The position numbers and the translations under genes were made by a program. This document shows positions 15,996-23,194 of a stretch of DNA of 42,024 nt, in pieces; within the stretch, counting starts at the first letter, position 1; every line of letters starts with the position of its first letter. The stretch is from Lachnospiraceae bacterium (lineage in GTDB: Bacteria; Bacillota; Clostridia; Lachnospirales; Lachnospiraceae): contig JAGBCB010000022.1 of assembly GCA_017938145.1 (NCBI GenBank), positions 1-42,024 on the forward strand, read 5' to 3'. Below the pieces are notes generated by a model. The model did not search any database and was not told the DNA's origin. It worked only from the letters and a program-made list of their open reading frames with translations.

Positions 15996-16959
15996 ATTTC
16001 ATCAAAACCATATAAATCACTGCTGCGGAAATTACCAGCTGAATGATTCCGAAGCGGTACACCGTCTGGGTATTGGACCAGCCGTTTACCTTTCTTGCCT
16101 GGTCATGAAGCGGAGTTCTTATATTCTTCAAAATTCTTATCTTTAAAAATCTCAGCAATGCTACCTTTACCAGACCGATTCCGCCGTCTACAAACAGCAC
16201 CAGTGCAAAAGCAAGGTATACAAACGGTCTGCCGGAAACAAGAGCTGCAATGGCAATTAAGGTTCCCATAGCACGGGAGCCCGCATCGCCCATCAGCATA
16301 GTACTTGGGGTGGCGTTATGCCACAGGTAACCAAGTAGACAAGCCATAAATAATAAAAGCAGATAATTAAAGGTGCCTTCCTGACCGAAAATAGCATTTA
16401 ATACATAAAAAGATGCCAGAGTAATCATGGTAAGGGTACCGGATAAACCATCTACACCGTCGGCACAGTTCGTTACGTTAATGGAAGCCCAAACAAGAAC
16501 CACCGCCAGTATAGCAAAAAGCCAAACCGGAAGTTCTATTGTTGCATCTGTTACCAGAAAAGCAACTTTAGTTCCATGATAATTGATGTAAGTTACCGCC
16601 ACCATAATAGAAATTAATAAATCCAAAATGGCCTTCTTGTATTCGCCCCAAGGGTTCTTGGAGCAATCATCAAGGAAACCGGTCAGCATGGATGCTGCCA
16701 CTAACAGCAGATAAATAATCCACTCCATTTCAAAAGGAGCAAAAATCAAAGCCGCCGCCGCAAAAATCAGGACAAACAGAAATCCTGCACCTCTTGGTTT
16801 ACCGGCGGATAATTTACCGTCCACGGCAAAATCCCTGCCCAGGTCTCTCGGAAGCTTATCCTTGCACTTCCAAAGTAATAATACTGTTGCAAAAAAGGCA
16901 AACATAATACCTGCCGTAGCAATCAGATTCATATGGGATTCAAAAAACGCAGCTAACAT
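15994..16959 (-). CDS. MraY-like polyprenyl-phosphate glycosyl-1-phosphate transferase (glycosyltransferase family 4)
   Basis: A 321-residue protein with about ten membrane helices. MraY/WecA family motifs are visible: GKPRGAG, the DD pair in GFLDDCSKN, NCADGVDGLSG and MGDAGSRAMG. The last cytoplasmic loop reads TPLHDQARK then NGWSNTQTVYRF, where MraY normally has a three-histidine HHH motif. This makes a MraY relative likely, but not certainly the essential lipid I synthase, which usually sits in the mur/fts cluster. The start follows the M42 peptidase stop directly, with its GGAGG box inside that gene, and the stop is buried in the bidirectional terminator. Confidence 0.82.
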   Translation of the reverse strand: MLAAFFESHMNLIATAGIMFAFFATVLLLWKCKDKLPRDLGRDFAVDGKLSAGKPRGAGFLFVLIFAAAALIFAPFEMEWIIYLLLVAASMLTGFLDDCSKNPWGEYKKAILDLLISIMVAVTYINYHGTKVAFLVTDATIELPVWLFAILAVVLVWASINVTNCADGVDGLSGTLTMITLASFYVLNAIFGQEGTFNYLLLLFMACLLGYLWHNATPSTMLMGDAGSRAMGTLIAIAALVSGRPFVYLAFALVLFVDGGIGLVKVALLRFLKIRILKNIRTPLHDQARKVNGWSNTQTVYRFGIIQLVISAAVIYMVLMK

Positions 16960-17988
16960 TTATACCTCCAAATAACCCTTTAACAGTTCTAATGTATTTT
17001 CAAGACCCAGTCTGTGGGTACGCTCAATATTGTGGGATGCCTGCACACCCGGTCCGATTAATGCACCGCAGATATTATTACCGCCGCGAAGTGCCGCAGT
17101 AACATCGGAGCTGTAATGCGGAAATACATCCACCACATAATCCAGCTTCTTTTCTTTCGCAATAGCAATCAGCTTACCGGTAAGCTCGTAGTCATATGCA
17201 CCACCGGCGTCCTTAGCACAGATAGAAACCTTGCGTTCCTCACCTGCCAGGTCATCACCGACAGCACCCATATCAACCGCTACAAACTCTGTAATTTCCT
17301 GCGGAATAAAGCTGGCACCGAAGCCGATTTCTTCATAGTTGGAGATTACTATCTGCACATCACATTCCGGACGCTTCCCTGTGTCTTTCATGTATTTTAA
17401 AAGTCCTAACAGCACAGCTACTGCTGCCTTATCATCCAAATGTCTGGACTTAATATAACCGCTTTCGCATTCCACAAAACAAGGGTCAAAGCTGATATAA
17501 TCACCGGTTTCAATACCAAGAGCTTCTACTTCTTCTTTCTTTGTAGCAATTTCATCCAGGCGGACTTCCATGTTCTTTTCCTTACGTTCCATCGTTCTGG
17601 CATCGTCAAAGGTATGGACAGCCGGTGCTTTTGTCAGAACAGTACCAGTATATGTCTTTCCTGCTCTTGTATGCACCTTACAGTAGGTACTTTCTATGGA
17701 TTCCATCATAAATCCTCCGATGGAAGCAAAACGGAGCGTTCCGTTGGAATTGATGGAACGCACCATAGCACCTAAGGTATCCACATGGGCAGATAAACCG
17801 ATGACACGGTCCTCTCCCGGATGGTTGCCCGGTACATAAATCACGGTACCGCCCTTTCTTAAACGTGCTGTTTTAAAACCAAGCGCTGCCGCTTCCTGTT
17901 CCACATATTCAATTGCCTGTTTTGTGTAGCCGGACGGACTTGGGATATTTACCAGTGTTTCCAGTTGTTTCACAATGTAATCAATCAT
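16960..17988 (-). CDS. M42 family metallopeptidase (glutamyl/tetrahedral aminopeptidase-like)
   Basis: A 342-residue cytoplasmic aminopeptidase of the M42 family. Metal ligands and neighbours are visible: SAHVDTLG (H68, D70), HLDDKAAVAVL, NYEEIGFGAS with the catalytic Glu, AVDMGAVGDD, and the final His in ERTHRLGLENT. M42 enzymes form dodecameric tetrahedra that trim peptides. A longer frame starts at a TTG at 18024, but that would fall in the preceding terminator hairpin; ATG at 17988 has an AGGAGG box 6-7 nt upstream and is preferred. The gene lies between ilvE and the MraY-like gene. Confidence 0.9.
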   Translation of the reverse strand: MIDYIVKQLETLVNIPSPSGYTKQAIEYVEQEAAALGFKTARLRKGGTVIYVPGNHPGEDRVIGLSAHVDTLGAMVRSINSNGTLRFASIGGFMMESIESTYCKVHTRAGKTYTGTVLTKAPAVHTFDDARTMERKEKNMEVRLDEIATKKEEVEALGIETGDYISFDPCFVECESGYIKSRHLDDKAAVAVLLGLLKYMKDTGKRPECDVQIVISNYEEIGFGASFIPQEITEFVAVDMGAVGDDLAGEERKVSICAKDAGGAYDYELTGKLIAIAKEKKLDYVVDVFPHYSSDVTAALRGGNNICGALIGPGVQASHNIERTHRLGLENTLELLKGYLEV

Positions 17989-18021
17989 TTTAATCCTCCT
18001 TGTTTTCCTCCTTCTAACGTT

Positions 18022-18055
18022 CAAAAGGCAGGGACTAAAGTACGTTCCTGCCTTT
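18022..18055 (-). terminator. terminator or attenuator after ilvE
   Basis: AAAGGCAGG (18024-18032) pairs perfectly with CCTGCCTTT (18047-18055) around a 14-nt loop; the minus-strand tail is only TTTTG. It may cut or only reduce transcription into the M42 and MraY-like genes. Confidence 0.6.
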
Positions 18056-18071
18056 GTTGTCTTATGTTAAT

Positions 18072-19142
18072 TTATTTAACCTCAACTACCCAGCCTCTGG
18101 TGTCTTCAATCTTACCGAGCTGGATGCCGGTTACGGTGTCGTACAGCTTCTGGCTTAATTCACCGATGCCGCCGTCCTTAATCTGCATTACGGTATCCTG
18201 GAATCTTAAGTGGCCAACCGGAGAAATAACCGCTGCGGTACCGGTACCCCAAACTTCTTCGAGAGTGCCGTTTACACTTGCTTCGTAGAGCTCGTCTACG
18301 GAGATTCTGCGTTCTTCTACCTCGTAGCCCCATTCCTTACAAAGGGCAATAACAGAGTTTCTTGTAATACCGGGAAGAATGCTTCCGTTTAACATTGGAG
18401 TAAGTACCTTACCGTTAATCTTGAAGAAGATGTTCATGGCACCTACTTCTTCGATGTACTTGCGCTCTACGCCGTCTAACCAGAGTACCTGGGAATAACC
18501 CTCGTCATGGGCCTTTAACTGTGCAGCCATGGAAGCAACATAGTTACCACCGGTCTTAGCTTCACCGATACCACCCTTAACGGCTCTTACATAATCATCT
18601 TCAATCCAGATTTTAACCGGATTTAAGCCTTCCGGATAGTATGCGCCAACCGGAGACAGGATGATAACAAATAAATATGTATCAGATGGACGAACACCAA
18701 GGAATGGGTCTGTCGCAATAATAAACGGACGAATATAAAGGGATGTGCCCGGCTTATTTGGAATCCATGCTTCATCTACCTTAACAACAGCCTGAACTGC
18801 CTGAATGAAATCCTCTACAGGAATTTCAGGAATGCAAAGACGCTTGTTGGTATTGTTGGTTCTCTTAGCGTTCATGTCAGGGCGGAATAATAACGCTCTG
18901 CCGTCATCAGCTCTGTATGCCTTTAAGCCTTCGAACATTTCCTGACCGTAATGGAAAACCATTGCGGATGGTTCTAAAGAAATTGGCTGATAAGGTACGA
19001 CTCTTGGGTCAAACCAACCCTTTCCCTTTTGATAGTTCATCACAAACATGTGGTCTGTGAAGATGGTTCCGAAGGTCAATGGATTGTCTTTTGCAGGCAA
19101 GGCCTTTGGAGTTGTTGTCTTTTCAATTCTGATGTCTAACAT
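18072..19142 (-). CDS. ilvE: branched-chain amino acid aminotransferase
   Basis: A 356-residue fold-type IV PLP transaminase of the eukaryote-like BCAT subgroup (longer than the about 310-residue E. coli form). The PLP lysine is K196 in GGIGEAKTGGNY, the substrate and cofactor motifs YIRPF and FHYGQEMFEGLKAYR are present, and WGTGTAAVISPVG is near the C-terminus. It interconverts valine, leucine and isoleucine with their 2-oxo acids. It lies 31 nt after folA with no terminator between, so it is probably read from the nrdD promoter, an unusual partnering with dNTP synthesis genes. No T-box or leucine-rich leader was seen. A hairpin follows the stop. Confidence 0.95.
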   Translation of the reverse strand: MLDIRIEKTTTPKALPAKDNPLTFGTIFTDHMFVMNYQKGKGWFDPRVVPYQPISLEPSAMVFHYGQEMFEGLKAYRADDGRALLFRPDMNAKRTNNTNKRLCIPEIPVEDFIQAVQAVVKVDEAWIPNKPGTSLYIRPFIIATDPFLGVRPSDTYLFVIILSPVGAYYPEGLNPVKIWIEDDYVRAVKGGIGEAKTGGNYVASMAAQLKAHDEGYSQVLWLDGVERKYIEEVGAMNIFFKINGKVLTPMLNGSILPGITRNSVIALCKEWGYEVEERRISVDELYEASVNGTLEEVWGTGTAAVISPVGHLRFQDTVMQIKDGGIGELSQKLYDTVTGIQLGKIEDTRGWVVEVK

Positions 19143-19173
19143 GGTAATAATCCTCCCTGTTCCCTATAAATAT

Positions 19174-19665
19174 TTATTTCTTGCGCTCGTATCTGCAGAA
19201 TTCATACACCAGATCATAGTAGGTCTGCTCGTCTGAAACACCGGTAAGTTCCCATTCCGGATTTTCATCCAGGTTAGGGAAATAGGTGTCTGCAGCGTAT
19301 GCGTAATCAATCTTTGTGACATGTGCCAGGTCGCAGTATGGAAGCATCTGCTTGTAAACTTCTCCGCCTCCGATGACATAAACATCTTCGGATTTGTAAT
19401 CTTTTACTGCCTCTAATGCTTCTTCGATACTGTGAACAACCGTAACGTCTTTTGCATTATAATCCTTTTTTCTTGTAATTACAATATTTTTTCTGTCTTT
19501 TAACGGCTGACCGTTTGGAAAACTCTCCAGAGTTTTTCTGCCCATAATAATGGCTTTGCCTGTGGTTTCGGTACGGAAAAACTTTTTGTCTGCCGGAATG
19601 GAAACCAGTAAGTCATTATTATAGCCAATGGCCCAGTTTTTGTCTACTGCTACGATTAAATTCAT
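19174..19665 (-). CDS. folA: dihydrofolate reductase
   Basis: A 163-residue DHFR. MNLIVAVDKNWAIGYNNDL is the N-terminal strand and Met20-loop region, IPADKKFF contains the catalytic acidic residue, IIMGRKTLESFP and ITRKK are NADPH and folate contacts, and VYVIGGGEVYKQML is the NADPH glycine motif. It regenerates tetrahydrofolate after thymidylate synthase, whose gene ends 21 nt upstream. Standard thyA-folA pairing, here downstream of nrdD. Confidence 0.95.
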   Translation of the reverse strand: MNLIVAVDKNWAIGYNNDLLVSIPADKKFFRTETTGKAIIMGRKTLESFPNGQPLKDRKNIVITRKKDYNAKDVTVVHSIEEALEAVKDYKSEDVYVIGGGEVYKQMLPYCDLAHVTKIDYAYAADTYFPNLDENPEWELTGVSDEQTYYDLVYEFCRYERKK

Positions 19666-19686
19666 AGTATGCTCCTTCAGATTTTT

Positions 19687-20535
19687 TTATACTGCTACCG
19701 GGATGCCTGTTACCTGCGGTCCGGTAATGTAGTCGTCAAGACGTACATCATCTCTGGTAAACTGATAGAAATCCTTTACCTCCGGATTTAACCAGAACTT
19801 TGGTGCCGGATAGGTTGGACGTTCAATCAGTTCTTTAATAATCGGGATATGGCGGTCGTAGATGTGGGCGTCTGCAATTACATGCACAAACTCTCCCACT
19901 TCCATATCACATACCTGCGCCAGCATATGAATCAGCACCGCATACTGACATACATTCCAGTTATTTGCTGCCAGGATATCCTGGGAACGCTGGTTTAAGA
20001 TGGCATTTAAACGAAGCTTATCACTGTTTGGTGATTTGGTTACGTTGAATGTCATGCTGTAGGCACATGGATAGAGATTCATCTCATGCAAATCCTGATG
20101 CACATAGATGTTAGTCATTATTCTACGACTATACGGATTATTTTTCAAGTCATAAATTACACGGTCCACCTGGTCCATCATACCTTCTTTGTACTGATGC
20201 TTTACGCCCAGCTGGTACCCGTAGGCCTTTCCGATGGAACCATTTTCGTCGGCCCAGGAATCCCAAATCTTTGGCTTTAAGTCTTTAATATTGTTGGACT
20301 TCTGCTGCCAAATCCAAAGGATTTCATCGGTGCAGGACTTGATACCTGTTTTACGTAAGGTGAGTGCCGGGAATTCCTTAGATAAGTCATACCGGTTTAC
20401 CACACCAAACTGCTTGATGGTGTAGGCGAAGGAACCGTCCTCCCATTTCGGGCGGACCTTCTCACCTTCGGTACTGGTACCGTTTTCTATAATATCTTTA
20501 CACATTCTGATAAAAACATCATCTGCGTAGCTCAT
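19687..20535 (-). CDS. thyA: thymidylate synthase (ThyA type)
   Basis: A 282-residue ThyA. The catalytic cysteine is C157 in LYPCAYSMTF (LAPCH in E. coli), followed by LNQRSQDILAANNWNVCQYA, the phosphate-binding and dUMP-contact region, and AHIYDRHIP for the conserved HxY motif. It makes dTMP from dUMP using methylene-tetrahydrofolate, giving dihydrofolate that FolA recycles. The active-site surroundings differ from the E. coli pattern but match a divergent clostridial form as far as can be judged by eye. It starts 3 nt after the nrdD stop, so the two are tightly coupled. Confidence 0.95.
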   Translation of the reverse strand: MSYADDVFIRMCKDIIENGTSTEGEKVRPKWEDGSFAYTIKQFGVVNRYDLSKEFPALTLRKTGIKSCTDEILWIWQQKSNNIKDLKPKIWDSWADENGSIGKAYGYQLGVKHQYKEGMMDQVDRVIYDLKNNPYSRRIMTNIYVHQDLHEMNLYPCAYSMTFNVTKSPNSDKLRLNAILNQRSQDILAANNWNVCQYAVLIHMLAQVCDMEVGEFVHVIADAHIYDRHIPIIKELIERPTYPAPKFWLNPEVKDFYQFTRDDVRLDDYITGPQVTGIPVAV

Positions 20536-20538
20536 GGT

Positions 20539-22914
20539 TTATTTCATTCCTTCCACAAAGGCTTTGATATTGGAAGCATTCACGTACTTACGTACTTCGC
20601 CATCCTTTAATTCTACAAGTGTAGGTGCCTGCATAATGCCGTACTTATTGGTTAACTCTACCTGTTCTTCCGCATCTACCACTTCGTATACCACATCCTT
20701 TAATAATTCCTTGGCAATACGGCAGTTTGGACAGGTCTTGGTTGTGAATAACAGTAACTTGCCTGTTTCCTTGCTTTCCGGCTTAAGCTCTGTCATACCG
20801 TTCATGGCTTCTTCCGGCTGACCGCCTACCGGCATTTCCCTGGATGCTGCCATGTCGTAGTTTACACGGTTCTTATATTCCTGGCTCTTACCTGCGTTCC
20901 AGTTCTGAACCGGACGGTAGTAACCGGTAATACGGCTGTAAACTTCGGTATTTGCACCACAATGCGGACAAGTATACTCTTCCCCTGCAATGTAGCCGTG
21001 GGTCTTACAAATAGAGTAAACAGGAGACATGGTGTAATATGGCAGCTTGTAGTTTTCTGCAATGGTACGTACCAGCTTAGCAGCTGCCTGCCAGTCAGGA
21101 AGCTTTTCACCAAGGAATGCGTGGAATACGGTTCCGGAGGTGTAAAGGGTCTGTAACTCATCCTGAATGTCCAGTGCCTCGAAAATATCTGCAGTAAAAT
21201 CTACCGGCAGATGGGAACTGTTGGTATAGTACGGAGTATCACCCGGCTTACCTGCGGTGATGATGTCCGGATAGTGCTTCTTGTCATGCTTAGCAAGACG
21301 GTATGTGGTAGATTCTGCAGGAGTTGCTTCCAGATTGTATAAATCGCCGTACTGCTCCTGGTAATCGGAGAGACGTTCTCTCATGTGATTTAATACCTTC
21401 TTGGTGAATTCCTGGGTTTCCTTGTGGGTCATATCCTTACCAATCCACTTCACATTTAAACCTACTTCGTTCATACCGATAAGTCCGATGGTGGAGAAGT
21501 GGTTGTTGAAGGTGCCGAGGTATCTCTTGGTGTATGGATACAAGCCTTCGTCTAACAGCTTGGAAATGATGGTTCTCTTTACCTTTAAGGAACGTGCGGA
21601 AATATCCATCATGCGGTCTAAGCGCTTGAAGAAATCTTCCTCATTTTCTGCAAGGTAAGCAATACGCGGCATGTTAATGGTAACAACACCTACGGAACCT
21701 GTGCTTTCGCCGGAACCGAAGAAACCACCGGTCTTCTTACGAAGTTCACGAAGGTCAAGACGGAGACGGCAGCACATGGAACGTACATCACTTGGCTCCA
21801 TATCACTGTTGATATAGTTGGAGAAGTAAGGGGTACCGTATTTTGCTGTCATTTCGAATAATAAACGGTTGTTTTCTGTATCGGACCAGTCAAAGTCTCT
21901 GGTAATGGAATAGGTTGGGATTGGATACTGGAATCCTCTGCCGTTGGCATCACCTTCAATCATAATTTCGATGAATGCCTTATTTACCATATCCATTTCT
22001 TTCTTACAATCTTTGTAGCAGAAATCCATTTCCTTGCCGCCAACAATACATGGAAGGTTTGCAAGGTCAGCCGGCACGGTCCAGTCTAAGGTAATATTGG
22101 AGAACGGTGCCTGGGTGCCCCAGCGGCTTGGTGTGTTAACGCCGTAAATAAAGGACTGGATGCACTGCTTTACTTCTTTATAGGATAAATTATCAATCTT
22201 TACAAAAGGAGCCAGATAGGTATCAAAGGAGGAGAAGGCCTGAGCGCCTGCCCATTCGTTCTGCATAATACCAAGGAAGTTTACCATCTGGTTGCAAAGG
22301 GTGGACAGATGACCTGCAGGAGAAGAAGTAATTTTTCCTGTGATACCGCCGAGACCCTCTTTAATTAACTGCTTTAAGGACCAGCCTGCGCAGTAACCGG
22401 TAAGCATGGATAAGTCATGAATATGAATATCTGCATTACGGTGTGCGTTGGCAATTTCTTCGTCATAAATTTCAGACAGCCAGTAATTTGCTGTCACGGA
22501 ACCGGAGTTATGTAAAATAAGACCACCTACGGAATAAGTAACGGTGGAATTTTCTTTTACTCTCCAGTCCAACTCATCTACGTAACTGTTTACAATTTCC
22601 TTATAGTCAAGGAAGGTGGACTTCATGTTACGGATTTTTTCACGGTTCTTACGGTATAAGATATATGCTTTTGCTACATCAGTATAGCCGGTCTGGGTCA
22701 GCACCTGCTCAACGCTGTCCTGGATATCCTCCACACTGATGGTATCCCCCTTAATTTTTTCCTGGAAGTCGGAAGTAACTCTGAGAGATAATAAACTGAT
22801 AATCTCATCGTTGTAATTCTTCTGTGTTGCAGTAAATGCCTTGGAAATAGCATCCGAAATCTTTGCCAGATTAAAATCTACAACCTCTCCGTCTCTTTTT
22901 ACTACACTAATCAT
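20539..22914 (-). CDS. nrdD: anaerobic ribonucleoside-triphosphate reductase with fused C-terminal redoxin
   Basis: A 791-residue class III ribonucleotide reductase. An ATP-cone domain (1-90, VVKRDGEVVDF) is followed by the catalytic barrel with SMCCRLR and the C-terminal glycyl-radical region: zinc ligands C636/H639 and C649/C652 (CKTH, CPHC) and the radical glycine at about 664 in RITGYYRP. After a linker, residues 719-791 form a glutaredoxin/thioredoxin-like domain with CPNC at 728-731 and the cis-Pro motif QAPTLV. The usual NrdD ends near the radical site, so this is a fusion. It suggests a thiol-reductant NrdD subtype rather than a formate user. ATG at 22914 with an AGGAG box is preferred over an upstream TTG. 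NrdR-like boxes lie upstream. No nrdG activase is in the window. Confidence 0.95.
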   Translation of the reverse strand: MISVVKRDGEVVDFNLAKISDAISKAFTATQKNYNDEIISLLSLRVTSDFQEKIKGDTISVEDIQDSVEQVLTQTGYTDVAKAYILYRKNREKIRNMKSTFLDYKEIVNSYVDELDWRVKENSTVTYSVGGLILHNSGSVTANYWLSEIYDEEIANAHRNADIHIHDLSMLTGYCAGWSLKQLIKEGLGGITGKITSSPAGHLSTLCNQMVNFLGIMQNEWAGAQAFSSFDTYLAPFVKIDNLSYKEVKQCIQSFIYGVNTPSRWGTQAPFSNITLDWTVPADLANLPCIVGGKEMDFCYKDCKKEMDMVNKAFIEIMIEGDANGRGFQYPIPTYSITRDFDWSDTENNRLLFEMTAKYGTPYFSNYINSDMEPSDVRSMCCRLRLDLRELRKKTGGFFGSGESTGSVGVVTINMPRIAYLAENEEDFFKRLDRMMDISARSLKVKRTIISKLLDEGLYPYTKRYLGTFNNHFSTIGLIGMNEVGLNVKWIGKDMTHKETQEFTKKVLNHMRERLSDYQEQYGDLYNLEATPAESTTYRLAKHDKKHYPDIITAGKPGDTPYYTNSSHLPVDFTADIFEALDIQDELQTLYTSGTVFHAFLGEKLPDWQAAAKLVRTIAENYKLPYYTMSPVYSICKTHGYIAGEEYTCPHCGANTEVYSRITGYYRPVQNWNAGKSQEYKNRVNYDMAASREMPVGGQPEEAMNGMTELKPESKETGKLLLFTTKTCPNCRIAKELLKDVVYEVVDAEEQVELTNKYGIMQAPTLVELKDGEVRKYVNASNIKAFVEGMK

Positions 22915-22994
22915 GCCCTCGTTCTCCTTTCTCAAAATACCCTCTATTTTTCTTTTTTATTTTTTTGTCATTCGGACAATCTCGCCTATATATC

Positions 22995-23023
22995 ATTCTA
23001 GCAGAGGTTATCGAGTCCGTCAA
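22995..23023 (-). promoter_or_regulatory. promoter of the nrdD-thyA-folA-ilvE operon
   Basis: TTGACG (23018-23023) and TAGAAT (22995-23000) with a 17-nt spacer on the minus strand, about 80 nt before the nrdD start. Confidence 0.8.
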
Positions 23024-23031
23024 GAGCAATT

Positions 23032-23079
23032 ACACAATATCTTGTATTTATTTTTATTCATAATCACACTATATTGTAT
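23032..23079. promoter_or_regulatory. tandem NrdR-box-like sites upstream of nrdD
   Basis: Site 1 (23032-23047, ACACAATATCTTGTAT) keeps the CwATATnTwG core of the NrdR box. Site 2 (23064-23079, TCACACTATATTGTAT) has one core mismatch. Their starts are 32 bp apart, about three helical turns, which is the usual spacing of NrdR boxes, and site 1 ends 8 nt from the -35 box. NrdR represses ribonucleotide reductase genes when dATP is high. A third match to the core (23174-23189) lies beyond the neighbouring terminator. Confidence 0.72.
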
Positions 23080-23104
23080 TCGTTCTACACGTGTAAGACC
23101 TAAT

Positions 23105-23153
23105 AAAAAGGGCGTTTCGGGCAGATTTTACCATTTTCCCGCCCAAAACGCCT
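23105..23153 (-). terminator. terminator of the debranching enzyme gene
   Basis: GGGCGTTTCGGGC (23110-23122) pairs with GCCCAAAACGCC (23141-23152); the minus-strand tail is TTTTT. It separates this gene from the nrdD promoter. Confidence 0.85.
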
Positions 23154-23194
23154 TGTAGTTATTTTTTGTAATTCTACTATATATTGTGTTTGTT

